Positions 18,468-29,620 of a DNA stretch of 64,000 nt are shown here, in pieces. The stretch lies in NCBI RefSeq assembly GCF_001487145.1, contig NZ_LN913016.1, forward strand, positions 1-64,000, written 5' to 3'. Every line of letters starts with the position of its first letter. The first letter of the stretch is position 1. This DNA is from Anaerococcus rubeinfantis (GTDB lineage: Bacteria > Bacillota > Clostridia > Tissierellales > Peptoniphilaceae). Both the position numbers and the translations under genes were made by a program. Below the pieces are notes generated by a model that saw only the letters and a list, made by a program, of their open reading frames with translations, was not told the DNA's origin and ran no database searches.

Positions 18468-18945
18468 AAAATTACTAGAAATGATTAATGAACAAATGAA
18501 CTTTGAATTACAATCAGCATATGAATACAAGGCTATGCAAATTTATGCTGATGATGAAGAATTTGAAGGATTTGCTCATTGGTTTGGACATCAAGTTAGA
18601 GAAGAAATTGAACATGCAGAAAAAATGACTAAATTCTTACAAGAAGTAGGATATAAACCAGTTTATAAAACAATGGAAGCTCCAAATACAGACTTTGCTG
18701 ATTTATTAGACGTAACAAAAAAAGCTTTAGACCATGAAAAAGAAGTTACAAGAAGAATCCATGAAATAGCAAAAGCTGCAAGAGAAGAAGGAGATGAAAG
18801 AGTAATTTCATTTATCCAATGGTATGTTGATGAACAAGTTGAAGAAGAAGATACTTTTGGCAAACTTGTTACAAGACTTGAAAGAATTAACGGAAATTAC
18901 GGTGGCCTTTACATTCTTGATGGCCAACTTGCACACAGAGGATAA
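18460..18945 (+). CDS. ftnA: Non-heme ferritin
   Basis: A 24-mer cytosolic iron store. The 161-residue four-helix protein carries the ferroxidase ligands at the expected places: Glu16 (NFELQSAYEY), Glu49 and His52 (REEIEHAEKM), and the later EEQVEEE-like helix (VDEQVEEEDTF). GGAGG precedes the start inside the upstream gene. A terminator follows directly. Confidence 0.95.
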   Translation: MSEKLLEMINEQMNFELQSAYEYKAMQIYADDEEFEGFAHWFGHQVREEIEHAEKMTKFLQEVGYKPVYKTMEAPNTDFADLLDVTKKALDHEKEVTRRIHEIAKAAREEGDERVISFIQWYVDEQVEEEDTFGKLVTRLERINGNYGGLYILDGQLAHRG

Positions 18946-18951
18946 AAAATC

Positions 18952-18978
18952 AAAGGCCAAGTTTTGCTTGGTCTTTTT
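18952..18978 (+). terminator. Terminator after ferritin
   Basis: AAGGCCAAG pairs with CTTGGTCTT and runs into TTTTTT. Confidence 0.88.
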
Positions 18979-18998
18979 TCTTACCTAAAAATAATCTT

Positions 18999-19700
18999 AT
19001 GAAAATAAAATTAAAAGAAAAAGATCTAGAAATGACAGTAAATTCCTATGGAGCTTACATAGAAAAATTTACCAAAAATAAAAAACCAATATTTTTCCCA
19101 AAACTTTTAGTAAAAATAAAAGATGAACTAAAAACGAGAGGAGGTATGCATCCATGCCTTCCAAATTTTGGGAAAAGTGAAATAAAAAATCTCGCCCAAC
19201 ATGGCTTTGGTAGAATTTCCTTTTGGGATATAGAAGAAAAATCCGCAAATTCTATAAAATTTAAACTAGAAGGAAAGGACGAATACGAAAACACAAGTTA
19301 TTATATAGAATACAAAATTGAAAATTCATCCTTAAAAGTATATTTAAAAATCGAAAATAAATCCGGCAAAGATTTGCCAATTGCTCCAGGCTTTCATCCG
19401 TACTTTTATGTGGACAAAGATTTAAGTATTAAAGATGTAAATCTTGAAAAAATAAACCTAGAAGACACATATTTTTTAAAAGAAAAGAAAGCCTATCTTG
19501 AAAGCAAATATTTTAATATTATGATTGAAAATGAAAATTTCAAAGAATTTGCCATATGGACAGATTATAAGGGAGAATACTTGTGCCTAGAACCATGCCT
19601 AAATGGACCAAGTTTTACAAAAAAAATAAATAATCCCTATATATTAAAAAAAGGACAAGATTTCGAAGAAAAAATCAAAATTTCAATAAAAGAAAAATAA
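18999..19700 (+). CDS. Aldose 1-epimerase (mutarotase)-like protein
   Basis: A 233-residue beta-sandwich protein of the galactose mutarotase/YeaD class. Supporting motifs are RGGMHPCLPNFG near residue 47, QHGFGR near 66 with the conserved histidine, and PGFHPYF near 129 with a second histidine. It is shorter than classical GalM (about 340 residues), as are the many uncharacterised members. The substrate sugar is unknown. It is a stand-alone gene between terminators. Confidence 0.8.
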   Translation: MKIKLKEKDLEMTVNSYGAYIEKFTKNKKPIFFPKLLVKIKDELKTRGGMHPCLPNFGKSEIKNLAQHGFGRISFWDIEEKSANSIKFKLEGKDEYENTSYYIEYKIENSSLKVYLKIENKSGKDLPIAPGFHPYFYVDKDLSIKDVNLEKINLEDTYFLKEKKAYLESKYFNIMIENENFKEFAIWTDYKGEYLCLEPCLNGPSFTKKINNPYILKKGQDFEEKIKISIKEK

Positions 19701-19754
19701 AAACGATAAAATTAAAAATAAAAGCCTGAAATATAAAATATATTAAAACAAAAC

Positions 19755-19781
19755 TTGAACTATCTTAAAATGAGGTATAAT
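19755..19781 (+). promoter_or_regulatory. Candidate promoter of the micro-membrane protein pair
   Basis: TTGAAC and a perfect TATAAT with a short 15-base spacer lie 22 bases before the first small gene. The spacer is suboptimal. Confidence 0.45.
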
Positions 19782-19803
19782 AAAATTAAGATAGGAGGAA
19801 ATT

Positions 19804-19980
19804 ATGAACGAAGAAGCAAAAAAAGTTCTGAGAGTTTTTTTACTAGCAATCATAGCAACAATAGTTTTAAAACTTTTGGGTATAGCAATAAAAATAATCG
19901 TATCAGTAGTAATACCCTTATTTGTTATATATTTCCTATACAAAGTTGTGATAAAAAAAGAAGATATATTTATAAGGTGA
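19804..19980 (+). CDS. 58-residue membrane protein
   Basis: TAGGAGG lies five bases before the ATG. The product has a short polar start (MNEEAKKVLR), then two hydrophobic stretches (about residues 11-28 and 30-46), and ends in a basic tail. It is too small for most gene finders. Four bases separate it from the next, similar small membrane protein, so they form a bicistronic unit. The function is unknown. Confidence 0.75.
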   Translation: MNEEAKKVLRVFLLAIIATIVLKLLGIAIKIIVSVVIPLFVIYFLYKVVIKKEDIFIR

Positions 19981-19984
19981 AAAA

Positions 19985-20215
19985 ATGAAAGAAAATAAAA
20001 TAATTAAAATAATCCTAGCCATACTTGGCATTATAGTAGGATTTAAAATTTTAAAACTTACAATATCATTAATATTTGCCCTACTTTTTCCAATATTTAT
20101 AGGAGGAGGCTTAATCCTAATACCAATCCTATTTTTAATTATCCCCCTAGCAATATTGGCATCAATGGGATACTTTATCTACAAATTTTTCTTAAAAGAA
20201 AAATCTGTTTGGTAA
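19985..20215 (+). CDS. 76-residue membrane protein
   Basis: Two or three hydrophobic segments (about residues 8-38 and 40-66) are framed by lysines (MKENKIIKI... and FLKEKSVW). It begins four bases after the 58-residue protein gene. The pair resembles small two-component membrane proteins such as holin-like or stress-envelope peptides, but there is no specific match. A strong terminator follows. Confidence 0.75.
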   Translation: MKENKIIKIILAILGIIVGFKILKLTISLIFALLFPIFIGGGLILIPILFLIIPLAILASMGYFIYKFFLKEKSVW

Positions 20216-20225
20216 AAAATAAAAA

Positions 20226-20266
20226 ACCTAGACTAATCCGAAATTTGATTTAGTCTAGGATTTTTT
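20226..20266. terminator. Terminator between small membrane proteins and esterase
   Basis: CCTAGACTAAATC-type stem (20227-20239 with 20247-20259). A-rich on one side and T-rich on the other, it can serve both converging genes. Confidence 0.88.
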
Positions 20267-20269
20267 AAT

Positions 20270-21034
20270 TTAATCAATATCAATATTTTCTATATCTAAT
20301 TCTCTAATGAATTTAAAAGCCCTAATAATAGCTTTGTTCCAATAGATCCAAGAATGATCTCCATCTTCAAAAAAATATTTATATTTGCCTTTGTTTTCTT
20401 TTAACGTATCTAGAAAATATTTATTACTACTTAAGAATGGATCTTGTTTTCCACAAAGTAAACAAAATTCAACATTTTTATTTATATTCCTAGTAAAGAT
20501 TTCATGATTTTCATCCCAAGGCCATATAATAGATTTTTCATTTTCAAGAATAAAATTTTCTCCATCAATGCCATTTCTCAATAAAGTATAATCTAAAGCT
20601 GAAGAAATACCACATGATTTAGAAAAAATATTACTTTGGTTTGCTAAATTTAATGCTCCAAATCCGCCCATACTTATACCAATAATATTCCATTTTTTAT
20701 CAGAGATGTTTTTTAAATTAAAATAAGAATTTATTTTTTGGGGGATTTCATTAAGAATATAATCCTTAAAATTTTCTTTTGCATTGAGAAAAAAAGATCT
20801 ATTAGCTTCTGGTAGAATTACCCAGCATTTAAATTTACTTGCTAGATATTCTATATTGGTATAAGAAGAGATTTGCCTGCTGCTTCCTCCTAGTCCGTGA
20901 AGAGCTATAACTATCTCGTAATCATCCAAACAATCTAAAGGCGTAGATTCCTCAATGGAATCTGGAGGATAAACTCTAAGGGTTGTTTCTCTTCCTAAAG
21001 ACTTGGAATAAAAATTCCATATAATTTCTGACAT
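20270..21034 (-). CDS. Alpha/beta-hydrolase esterase (EstA/FrmB family)
   Basis: A 254-residue cytosolic hydrolase of the esterase D/tributyrin esterase class. The nucleophile Ser121 lies in GISMGG, an oxyanion segment is ALHGLGG near residue 46, the acid is probably the aspartate of GKQDPF, and the histidine lies in DGDHSWIYW near the end. It is the last gene leftward of the fructoselysine permease but is separated from it by a terminator. The substrate is unknown. Confidence 0.85.
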   Translation of the reverse strand: MSEIIWNFYSKSLGRETTLRVYPPDSIEESTPLDCLDDYEIVIALHGLGGSSRQISSYTNIEYLASKFKCWVILPEANRSFFLNAKENFKDYILNEIPQKINSYFNLKNISDKKWNIIGISMGGFGALNLANQSNIFSKSCGISSALDYTLLRNGIDGENFILENEKSIIWPWDENHEIFTRNINKNVEFCLLCGKQDPFLSSNKYFLDTLKENKGKYKYFFEDGDHSWIYWNKAIIRAFKFIRELDIENIDID

Positions 21035-21044
21035 ATAAACTCCT

Positions 21045-21076
21045 ATAAAAAAGGAGCGAATAATGCTCCTTTTTGT
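21045..21076 (-). terminator. Terminator after the permease gene
   Basis: AAAAGGAGC pairs with GCTCCTTTT on the leftward transcript, followed by T residues. It lies between the permease and the esterase. Confidence 0.8.
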
Positions 21077-21081
21077 GTTTT

Positions 21082-23932
<2,851 letters not shown>

Positions 23933-24023
23933 ATTCACCTCCTAAAAAAATTAATTAGACATTTTTAATAAATAGCTGTATTATATTAATAACAAGATAA
24001 GAAAATTTCATACCACTGTTAAA

Positions 24024-24042
24024 TTGATTATAGACTAATCAA
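24024..24042. promoter_or_regulatory. Palindromic operator candidate of the frl locus
   Basis: The perfect inverted repeat TTGATTA-TAGAC-TAATCAA lies midway between the divergent amidohydrolase and frlB genes. The core GACTAATC recurs in inverted form at 24096-24103, close to frlB. The position fits binding of a GntR/UTRA regulator, two of which are encoded downstream. Confidence 0.6.
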
Positions 24043-24128
24043 AAAAAATTTGCAATACCTTTTCATAAAATTTTTGAAAATAAATCAAATTTTTAGATTA
24101 GTCATAGAAAATTAAAAAGGAGAAACGC

Positions 24129-25124
24129 ATGTACAACTTTGATGAAAAAAAATTTTCAGACAATTTAAATGGAGCTTTGAAGTTAAGAGAGCAAATTAAT
24201 GAAATTGTTGATAAAATTTGCGATGAAGGTTACAAGGATATTTGTTGGTTGGGTATAGGTGGAACTTGGGCGTCAGCTTTACAGGTTGAAGTCCATATGA
24301 AAGAAAAATCTGAAATTGATTTTTTTGTTGAAAATGCTGCTGAGTATATTGTTACTGGAAATAAAAAAATTTGTGAAGGAACTATAATTGTTATATCTTC
24401 AGTTTCAGGAACAACTTCAGAAATGATTGAAGCATTAAAAATAGCAAAAAAACATGGGGCAAGAGTGTTAGGCTTTATTGATAAAAAAGAATCTCCACTG
24501 TCCGAGATGGTTGATTGGTCAATTTCTTATCCACTTAATGAACAGTTAAAATTTTTCATGGTAGCTGATAGGTTTATGTTTAATAAGGGTGAATTTGATC
24601 AATATGAAGACATGTATGATAATTTTGACAAAAATCTTTCTAATGCACTAATCGAAGCAACATTTGAAGCGGATGAATTTGGAAAAGAATTTGCTCAAAA
24701 ACATCATGATGATTATCTACATTATTTTGTTGGAGCAGGAAACCAATACGGTGCAACTTATTCTTATGCTATGTGTTATTGGGAAGAACAACATTGGATT
24801 AGAACAAAATCAATTAGATCAGAAGAGTTTTTCCATGGTATGTTTGAAATAGTTGATAGGGATACTAATATAACAGTATTTGTGGGAGAAGATAGCCAAA
24901 GGCCTTTAAGTGAAAGAGTTGCAAAATTTATTCCTAAAGTTTGTGCAAATTATACAATCATTGATACTAAAGATTACAAACTTACTGGTATTAAAGAAGA
25001 GTATAGACAATATATTTCACACTTAGTTATGAGACAAATTTGCTCTAGAATAGATGTTTATATTGAAAAACTTAATTGCCATCCAATGGATATTAGAAGA
25101 TATTATAGGGCTTTGGATTATTAA
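24129..25124 (+). CDS. frlB: Fructoselysine 6-phosphate deglycase FrlB-like (SIS domains)
   Basis: Cleaves fructoselysine 6-phosphate to glucose 6-phosphate and lysine. The 331-residue protein has two SIS domains. The first carries WLGIGGTWASALQ (near residue 39) and the phosphate loop ISSVSGTTSE (near 97), and the second carries RSEEFFHGMFE near 236. Length and motifs match Escherichia coli FrlB and YurP relatives. AAAGGAG precedes the start. It is the first gene of the long rightward operon; no other deglycase candidate is present. Confidence 0.88.
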   Translation: MYNFDEKKFSDNLNGALKLREQINEIVDKICDEGYKDICWLGIGGTWASALQVEVHMKEKSEIDFFVENAAEYIVTGNKKICEGTIIVISSVSGTTSEMIEALKIAKKHGARVLGFIDKKESPLSEMVDWSISYPLNEQLKFFMVADRFMFNKGEFDQYEDMYDNFDKNLSNALIEATFEADEFGKEFAQKHHDDYLHYFVGAGNQYGATYSYAMCYWEEQHWIRTKSIRSEEFFHGMFEIVDRDTNITVFVGEDSQRPLSERVAKFIPKVCANYTIIDTKDYKLTGIKEEYRQYISHLVMRQICSRIDVYIEKLNCHPMDIRRYYRALDY

Positions 25125-25138
25125 TAAAGGAATAAGTC

Positions 25139-25963
25139 ATGAAAAAGAAAGCTTTAATGATTGGAGATAATTGTATAGATATTTACAAAAATTTAGGCTG
25201 CGGATATCTTACAGGGAATGTAGTTGATACTGGAATAAATATGGCTATATTAGGCAGTCAAGTAGGAATAATTACAAATATAGCTAAAGATACTTATGGC
25301 GATGAAATGCTAAAAATGTATAAAAAATATGGTGTCAATTGTGAAAGAATTAAAGTAATTGATGGGAAAACTGCTTACACTATTATGACTTTGGAAGATG
25401 GAGAGAGAATACATGGAGATTATTTTGAGGGAGTCCTTGAAAATATGAAGTTTTCCGAAAGTGATATAAAATATGCACTAAATTACGATTTAATTTTTAG
25501 TGCATTTTGGGGTAAAGCAGAAGAAATTCTGATTGAAATAAAAAAAATTAATGATAAAAAAATTATTTCTTTTGATTATGCAGATAGGGTGAATGATCCA
25601 AAAGTTGATAGACTTGATGGAATAGTAGATATTGGATTTTTCTCTTGGTCAGATTCATTAAATGAGGCAAAAAAATTTTTAAAAGATCGCATTTCAAAAG
25701 GACTGAAAATAGGTGTTACTACTTTTGGCGAAAAGGGTTCTTTGGCATATGATGGAAAAGAATTTTATGAACAAAAAGCTTATAAGGTAGAAGATTTAAA
25801 TAATACTGTAGGAGCAGGAGATTCATTTATAGCTGGATTTTTATCATCATATCTTTTAGATAAAGATATGAAAGAATGTCTAGACGAAGGCTCAAAATTA
25901 GCAAGTAAAATTGTAAGACAATTTGGACCAATTTTGAATGAAGAAGTTTTTAAAATTATTTAG
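25139..25963 (+). CDS. PfkB-family kinase, divergent FrlD paralogue
   Basis: A 274-residue ribokinase-fold kinase. The start IGDNCIDIYKNLG and the C-terminal VGAGDSFIAGFLSSY (catalytic Asp retained) resemble fructoselysine 6-kinase. Two substitutions set it apart from the second copy at 28825: the sugar-binding GGN is TGN here, and the Asp before GAGD (DT-x-GAGD) is Asn (NTVGAGD). It probably phosphorylates a related Amadori sugar. It lies 14 bases after frlB and before a frlC homologue. Confidence 0.82.
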   Translation: MKKKALMIGDNCIDIYKNLGCGYLTGNVVDTGINMAILGSQVGIITNIAKDTYGDEMLKMYKKYGVNCERIKVIDGKTAYTIMTLEDGERIHGDYFEGVLENMKFSESDIKYALNYDLIFSAFWGKAEEILIEIKKINDKKIISFDYADRVNDPKVDRLDGIVDIGFFSWSDSLNEAKKFLKDRISKGLKIGVTTFGEKGSLAYDGKEFYEQKAYKVEDLNNTVGAGDSFIAGFLSSYLLDKDMKECLDEGSKLASKIVRQFGPILNEEVFKII

Positions 25964-25978
25964 TAAAAGGAGAATAAT

Positions 25979-26791
25979 ATGAAATTTGGTTTGTTTACAT
26001 CAGGATATCAAAGATTTGATTTAGAGAAAGCTTTTATTGACGCGAAAAAATTTTCTTATGATTATATAGAACTTTGGGGAGCAAGACCACATGCTTACCC
26101 ATTAGATTTTGATATTTGTGTTGATAGGATTAATAGATTAATAAAAAAATATGATATGCCAGTAAAGGTTTATACTCCAGAAATTAATGCTTATCCTTAC
26201 AACATAATGTGGGAAAATGAAAAAATGAGGCAAGATTCGATTGAGTTATTATATAAAGCTATGGATTTTGCCAAAGCTATTGGAGCTGAATACACTCTAA
26301 TATCAGCTGGACATTCTGGATATAATGCAACAGATAAGCAAATTAAAGAAAGATTAAAAGATAGTCTTGAAAAAATATTAGCCTATGCGAAAAAAATAGA
26401 CCATAAAATAATTTATGAAGCCCTTACAACTTTCGAATCAAATGTAACAAATACTGCCAATGAGATGGCTGACATAATAAATGAAATTGATGATCCTAAT
26501 TTGTTTGGGATGAACGATATAATAGTTCCTTATATTCAAGGTGAAAATATAATGAATTATTTGGATAAGTTAGGAGACAAGATGGTACATATGCACATAG
26601 TTGACAGTGATGGTGTGTCAGAAAGTCATGTTTGTCCGGGCTTGGGAGTCCTACCTTTAAAAGAACTAATGGCTGAGTTAAAAGATTATGGATATGATGG
26701 AAATATAACCATAGAATTGGTTACAAATTATTTAAATGAGCCTAGTATTTATTCAAAAATGGCAATAAATAATTTAAAGGAATATATATAA
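25979..26791 (+). CDS. frlC: FrlC-like sugar epimerase
   Basis: A 270-residue TIM-barrel epimerase matching Escherichia coli FrlC, which interconverts fructoselysine and psicoselysine at C3. Conserved pieces include FTSGYQRF at the start, ELWGARPHAYP near residue 37, TPEINAYPYNIM near 67, ISAGHSGY near 107, MHIVDSDG near 203 and ELVTNYLNEP near 250. Metal-binding glutamate and histidines are in these motifs. Its stop codon overlaps the next start by one base. Confidence 0.9.
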   Translation: MKFGLFTSGYQRFDLEKAFIDAKKFSYDYIELWGARPHAYPLDFDICVDRINRLIKKYDMPVKVYTPEINAYPYNIMWENEKMRQDSIELLYKAMDFAKAIGAEYTLISAGHSGYNATDKQIKERLKDSLEKILAYAKKIDHKIIYEALTTFESNVTNTANEMADIINEIDDPNLFGMNDIIVPYIQGENIMNYLDKLGDKMVHMHIVDSDGVSESHVCPGLGVLPLKELMAELKDYGYDGNITIELVTNYLNEPSIYSKMAINNLKEYI

Positions 26792-27645
26792 TGAACATAG
26801 ACTTTAGAGTATATGCCCATTTTTATGAAGATATATGTGATTATGAAAAAAATTTTTCAAAAAGACAAGAGGTATTAAATATTCATAAAAATTCTATAGC
26901 TACAATCAGCCACATAAAAAATCAAATGCGTTTAGCAAATTTGGATAGATTAGTTTTACATGCTCAAAATGAATCTTCAATAGATGGGTATCCTACAGTT
27001 ACTAATGAAGAAATATCAAAATTAGTAAATACTTATCCTGATTTATTTTATGGGGTAGCAAGTGTTGATCCAAATGATGAAAATCATATAATTGAATTAG
27101 AAAATTCCTACAATAACTTAAAGCTAAAAGCTTTAAGATTAAATTTATCTAGATTAAATATAAATCCCTTAGATAATAGACTTGAAAAAATTTTTGATTT
27201 ATCTAATAAATACAAAAAAAATATAATATTTGAGTGTGGAATATCCTATGATAGAGGCTATAGTGCAAAATATGCAAATCCAGCCTTGTACGAAGATTTA
27301 TTGATAAAATATCCTAAAATAAAATTTTGTTTTACTAGGTTTGCTTGGCCTTATGTAAAAGAAGCAGCAATGCTGATGATGAAATATAAAAACGCCTACA
27401 TGGATACAGGTGCTTTGTATTTTGATAGTGCATTAGAATTTTATAAGGATATATTTAATAACGAACTAAGACTAAGTTGGGTTGATAGAAGTTTAAACCA
27501 TCAAATAATATTTGCAAGTGAAAATCCTAGATTTGAACAAATTAGAATGGCAAAAGCAATGTATCAATTAGGATTACACGATAATACTTTAAAATTAATT
27601 ATGGGAGAAAATGCAAGAGATTTCCTAGGAGTTAGTGATGTCTGA
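26791..27645 (+). CDS. Amidohydrolase-fold protein lacking canonical metal ligands
   Basis: A 284-residue TIM-barrel protein resembling the Amidohydro_2 family in layout (a strand-1 motif, GVASVDPND, a strand-5/6 pair and C-terminal MGENARDFLG). The usual DxHxH start is DFRVYAH, the barrel histidine positions read IFECGIS and FTRFAWP, and SDxP is SENP. Most zinc ligands are therefore missing or changed. It begins one base inside the frlC stop and overlaps the YjbQ gene. The fold assignment is moderately sure; catalysis is unknown. Confidence 0.65.
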   Translation: MNIDFRVYAHFYEDICDYEKNFSKRQEVLNIHKNSIATISHIKNQMRLANLDRLVLHAQNESSIDGYPTVTNEEISKLVNTYPDLFYGVASVDPNDENHIIELENSYNNLKLKALRLNLSRLNINPLDNRLEKIFDLSNKYKKNIIFECGISYDRGYSAKYANPALYEDLLIKYPKIKFCFTRFAWPYVKEAAMLMMKYKNAYMDTGALYFDSALEFYKDIFNNELRLSWVDRSLNHQIIFASENPRFEQIRMAKAMYQLGLHDNTLKLIMGENARDFLGVSDV

Positions 27646-28060
27646 GATTATAATAAAAAAAATACAAACATCAGAATATAATCAATTTTTTGATATAACA
27701 AAAGAAATTGAGGAGATTGTAGAAGAAAAAAAATTGAAAAATTGTATGCTAACAGTTATCTCTCCTCATACAACTTGTGGAATTTTTGTAAATGAAGGTT
27801 TAGAGTGTTTAGAAAAAGATATAGAAGATTTTTTAAAAAAACTTGCTCCAGAAGATGGAAAATATTATCATGCTAGAATGTTACAGAGTTATGGATCAAC
27901 TGCAGGAAATCCGACTGGGCACTTGAAATCTTTAATTTGCGGGAATCATGCTCATTTTTTAGTAGTTGATGGAAAAATAAAAAAAGGTGATGCACAAAGA
28001 TTGTATTTTTGTGAATTTGATGGACCATCACAGAGAAAATATCATATATTTATAAATTAA
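27638..28060 (+). CDS. YjbQ (UPF0047) family protein
   Basis: A 140-residue protein of the widespread YjbQ family. The ATG at 27638 is chosen since AGGAG lies six bases before it; an in-frame GTG directly precedes. The family signature HTTCGIFVNEG (near residue 47), and the later SLICGNHAHFLVVDGKIKKG and GPSQRKYHIF are present. Weak thiamin-phosphate-synthase-like activity has been reported for relatives, but the true role is unknown. It overlaps the end of the preceding gene and is embedded in the Amadori locus. Confidence 0.85.
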   Translation: MSEIIIKKIQTSEYNQFFDITKEIEEIVEEKKLKNCMLTVISPHTTCGIFVNEGLECLEKDIEDFLKKLAPEDGKYYHARMLQSYGSTAGNPTGHLKSLICGNHAHFLVVDGKIKKGDAQRLYFCEFDGPSQRKYHIFIN

Positions 28061-28072
28061 TTAGAGGTAGAT

Positions 28073-28828
28073 TTGAATAAAAAAGTAAAAAAAAATTATA
28101 TGACAAAAGCAGAATTGCTTGAAAGACTTCTTACATATTTGAAAAATAGTGATTTAGAAGTTGGGGATAAAATAATTTCAGAAAGGCAGATATGTCAATT
28201 GTGGAATGTTAATAGATCTACCCTAAGGTCAGCTTTAAGAAGACTTGTTGAAGAAGGATACTTGGAAGCGATTCAGGGAAAGGGATATTTTGTAAAAAAA
28301 AGGAAAGTAAATAGAAATTTACAAGATTTAAAATCTCTTCAAGTAGTCCTTAAAGAACAAGATAGAAAATTAAAAACGAAAGTTTTAAGTCAAGATGTAA
28401 TATATCCTGACAAAAAATTATGTAAAATATTTAAAGTTGATGAAGAAAATCCTATTTTGGAGCTAGTAAGAATAAGATATATAGATGATAAACCTGCACT
28501 TTTAGAATATAACTATACAGATTTAAAAAAATGTAAGGGTCTTGAGAAAGTTGATTTTTCAAACATACCTTATTACTTAGCCTTGGAATTAAAATATAAC
28601 TTAATACCTAATAAGGGATTTCAAGAAATATCTTTGACAGAATTAAGAAGTGATGAGGCCATAATATTTGATAAATCCGAAGGTGACAATTTTATTTATA
28701 TGGAAGGAAAAACATATGATAGTAGCGATGAAAAAATACCTATGGAAGTATTTAAGTCGATAGCAGACCCTGATATGTTTATTTTTACATCTTACATGAA
28801 ATTTGTTGAGAAGGGAGAAAGTGAATGA
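28073..28828 (+). CDS. GntR-family regulator with UTRA domain (first)
   Basis: A 251-residue regulator beginning at TTG, preceded by AGAGGT. The winged helix occupies residues about 10-78 (SERQICQLWNVNRSTLRSAL, then EAIQGKGYFV). The UTRA effector domain follows to the end. UTRA domains bind phosphorylated sugars or similar ligands, and FrlR of Escherichia coli belongs to this class. It overlaps the next kinase gene by four bases (ATGA). It is a likely controller of the divergent frl promoters. Confidence 0.88.
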   Translation: MNKKVKKNYMTKAELLERLLTYLKNSDLEVGDKIISERQICQLWNVNRSTLRSALRRLVEEGYLEAIQGKGYFVKKRKVNRNLQDLKSLQVVLKEQDRKLKTKVLSQDVIYPDKKLCKIFKVDEENPILELVRIRYIDDKPALLEYNYTDLKKCKGLEKVDFSNIPYYLALELKYNLIPNKGFQEISLTELRSDEAIIFDKSEGDNFIYMEGKTYDSSDEKIPMEVFKSIADPDMFIFTSYMKFVEKGESE

Positions 28829-29619
28829 AAAAAATTTGTTGTGTTGGAGATAATTGCATAGATTATTATGAAGAAATAGATATGGCAAAATTAGGAGGAA
28901 ATCCTGTTAATGTTTCTGTTTATATCAAACAGCTAGGAGGTGAAAGCTCCTATGTAGGTGCGGTAGGAACAGATGATTTTGGAAAACTTATGATTGATGG
29001 AATAAGAAATGAAGGAGTCGACGTTTCTAATGTACAAATAAATCCTGGAAAAACTGCCGTAACTCAAGTTAAAATTTCTGGAAATGAAAGAATATTGGGC
29101 GATTATGATGAAGGCGTAATGAAAAATTTTAAATTAACAGAAGAAAATAGAAAATTTATTCTAGAACATGATTTGGTTGTAAGCGGTTATTGGGGAAATA
29201 CAGAAAAAGAGTTTAAATATTTTAAAGAAAATAAAATTGCAACAGCATTCGATTTTGCAACCAACATAAAAAGTGATTTAACAAATGAAACTCTACCATA
29301 TGTTGACTATGCTTTTTTCTCAGATGATGAACTTTCAGAAGATTACGAAGGATTAAAAAAATTTATGAAAGACCTTTATAAAAAAGGACCAAAGATGGTT
29401 ATTGTCACTAGAGGAGAAAAAGGCAGTGTAGTTTATGATGGAAAAAAATTTTATGAGCATGGAATTATTCCTTGTAAGGTAATAGATACCTTAGGAGCAG
29501 GGGATAGTTATATTGCAGGTTTTTTATTTTCTATAGTAGATGGTAAATCTATAGAAGAAGCTATGGAAACTGGTGCAAATAGAAGTTCAAAAACAATATC
29601 CTACGAAGGCGCCTGGTAA
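28825..29619 (+). CDS. frlD: Fructoselysine 6-kinase FrlD
   Basis: Phosphorylates fructoselysine at C6 for FrlB. The 264-residue protein keeps the FrlD features: VGDNCIDYYEE at the start, LGGNPVNVSVY for sugar binding near residue 25, GDYDEGVM near 92, IDTLGAGDSYIAGF for ATP binding and the catalytic Asp near 228, and the terminal SYEGAW found in FrlD. It is the canonical kinase of the two in this operon. Confidence 0.9.
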   Translation: MKKICCVGDNCIDYYEEIDMAKLGGNPVNVSVYIKQLGGESSYVGAVGTDDFGKLMIDGIRNEGVDVSNVQINPGKTAVTQVKISGNERILGDYDEGVMKNFKLTEENRKFILEHDLVVSGYWGNTEKEFKYFKENKIATAFDFATNIKSDLTNETLPYVDYAFFSDDELSEDYEGLKKFMKDLYKKGPKMVIVTRGEKGSVVYDGKKFYEHGIIPCKVIDTLGAGDSYIAGFLFSIVDGKSIEEAMETGANRSSKTISYEGAW

Positions 29620-29620
29620 A

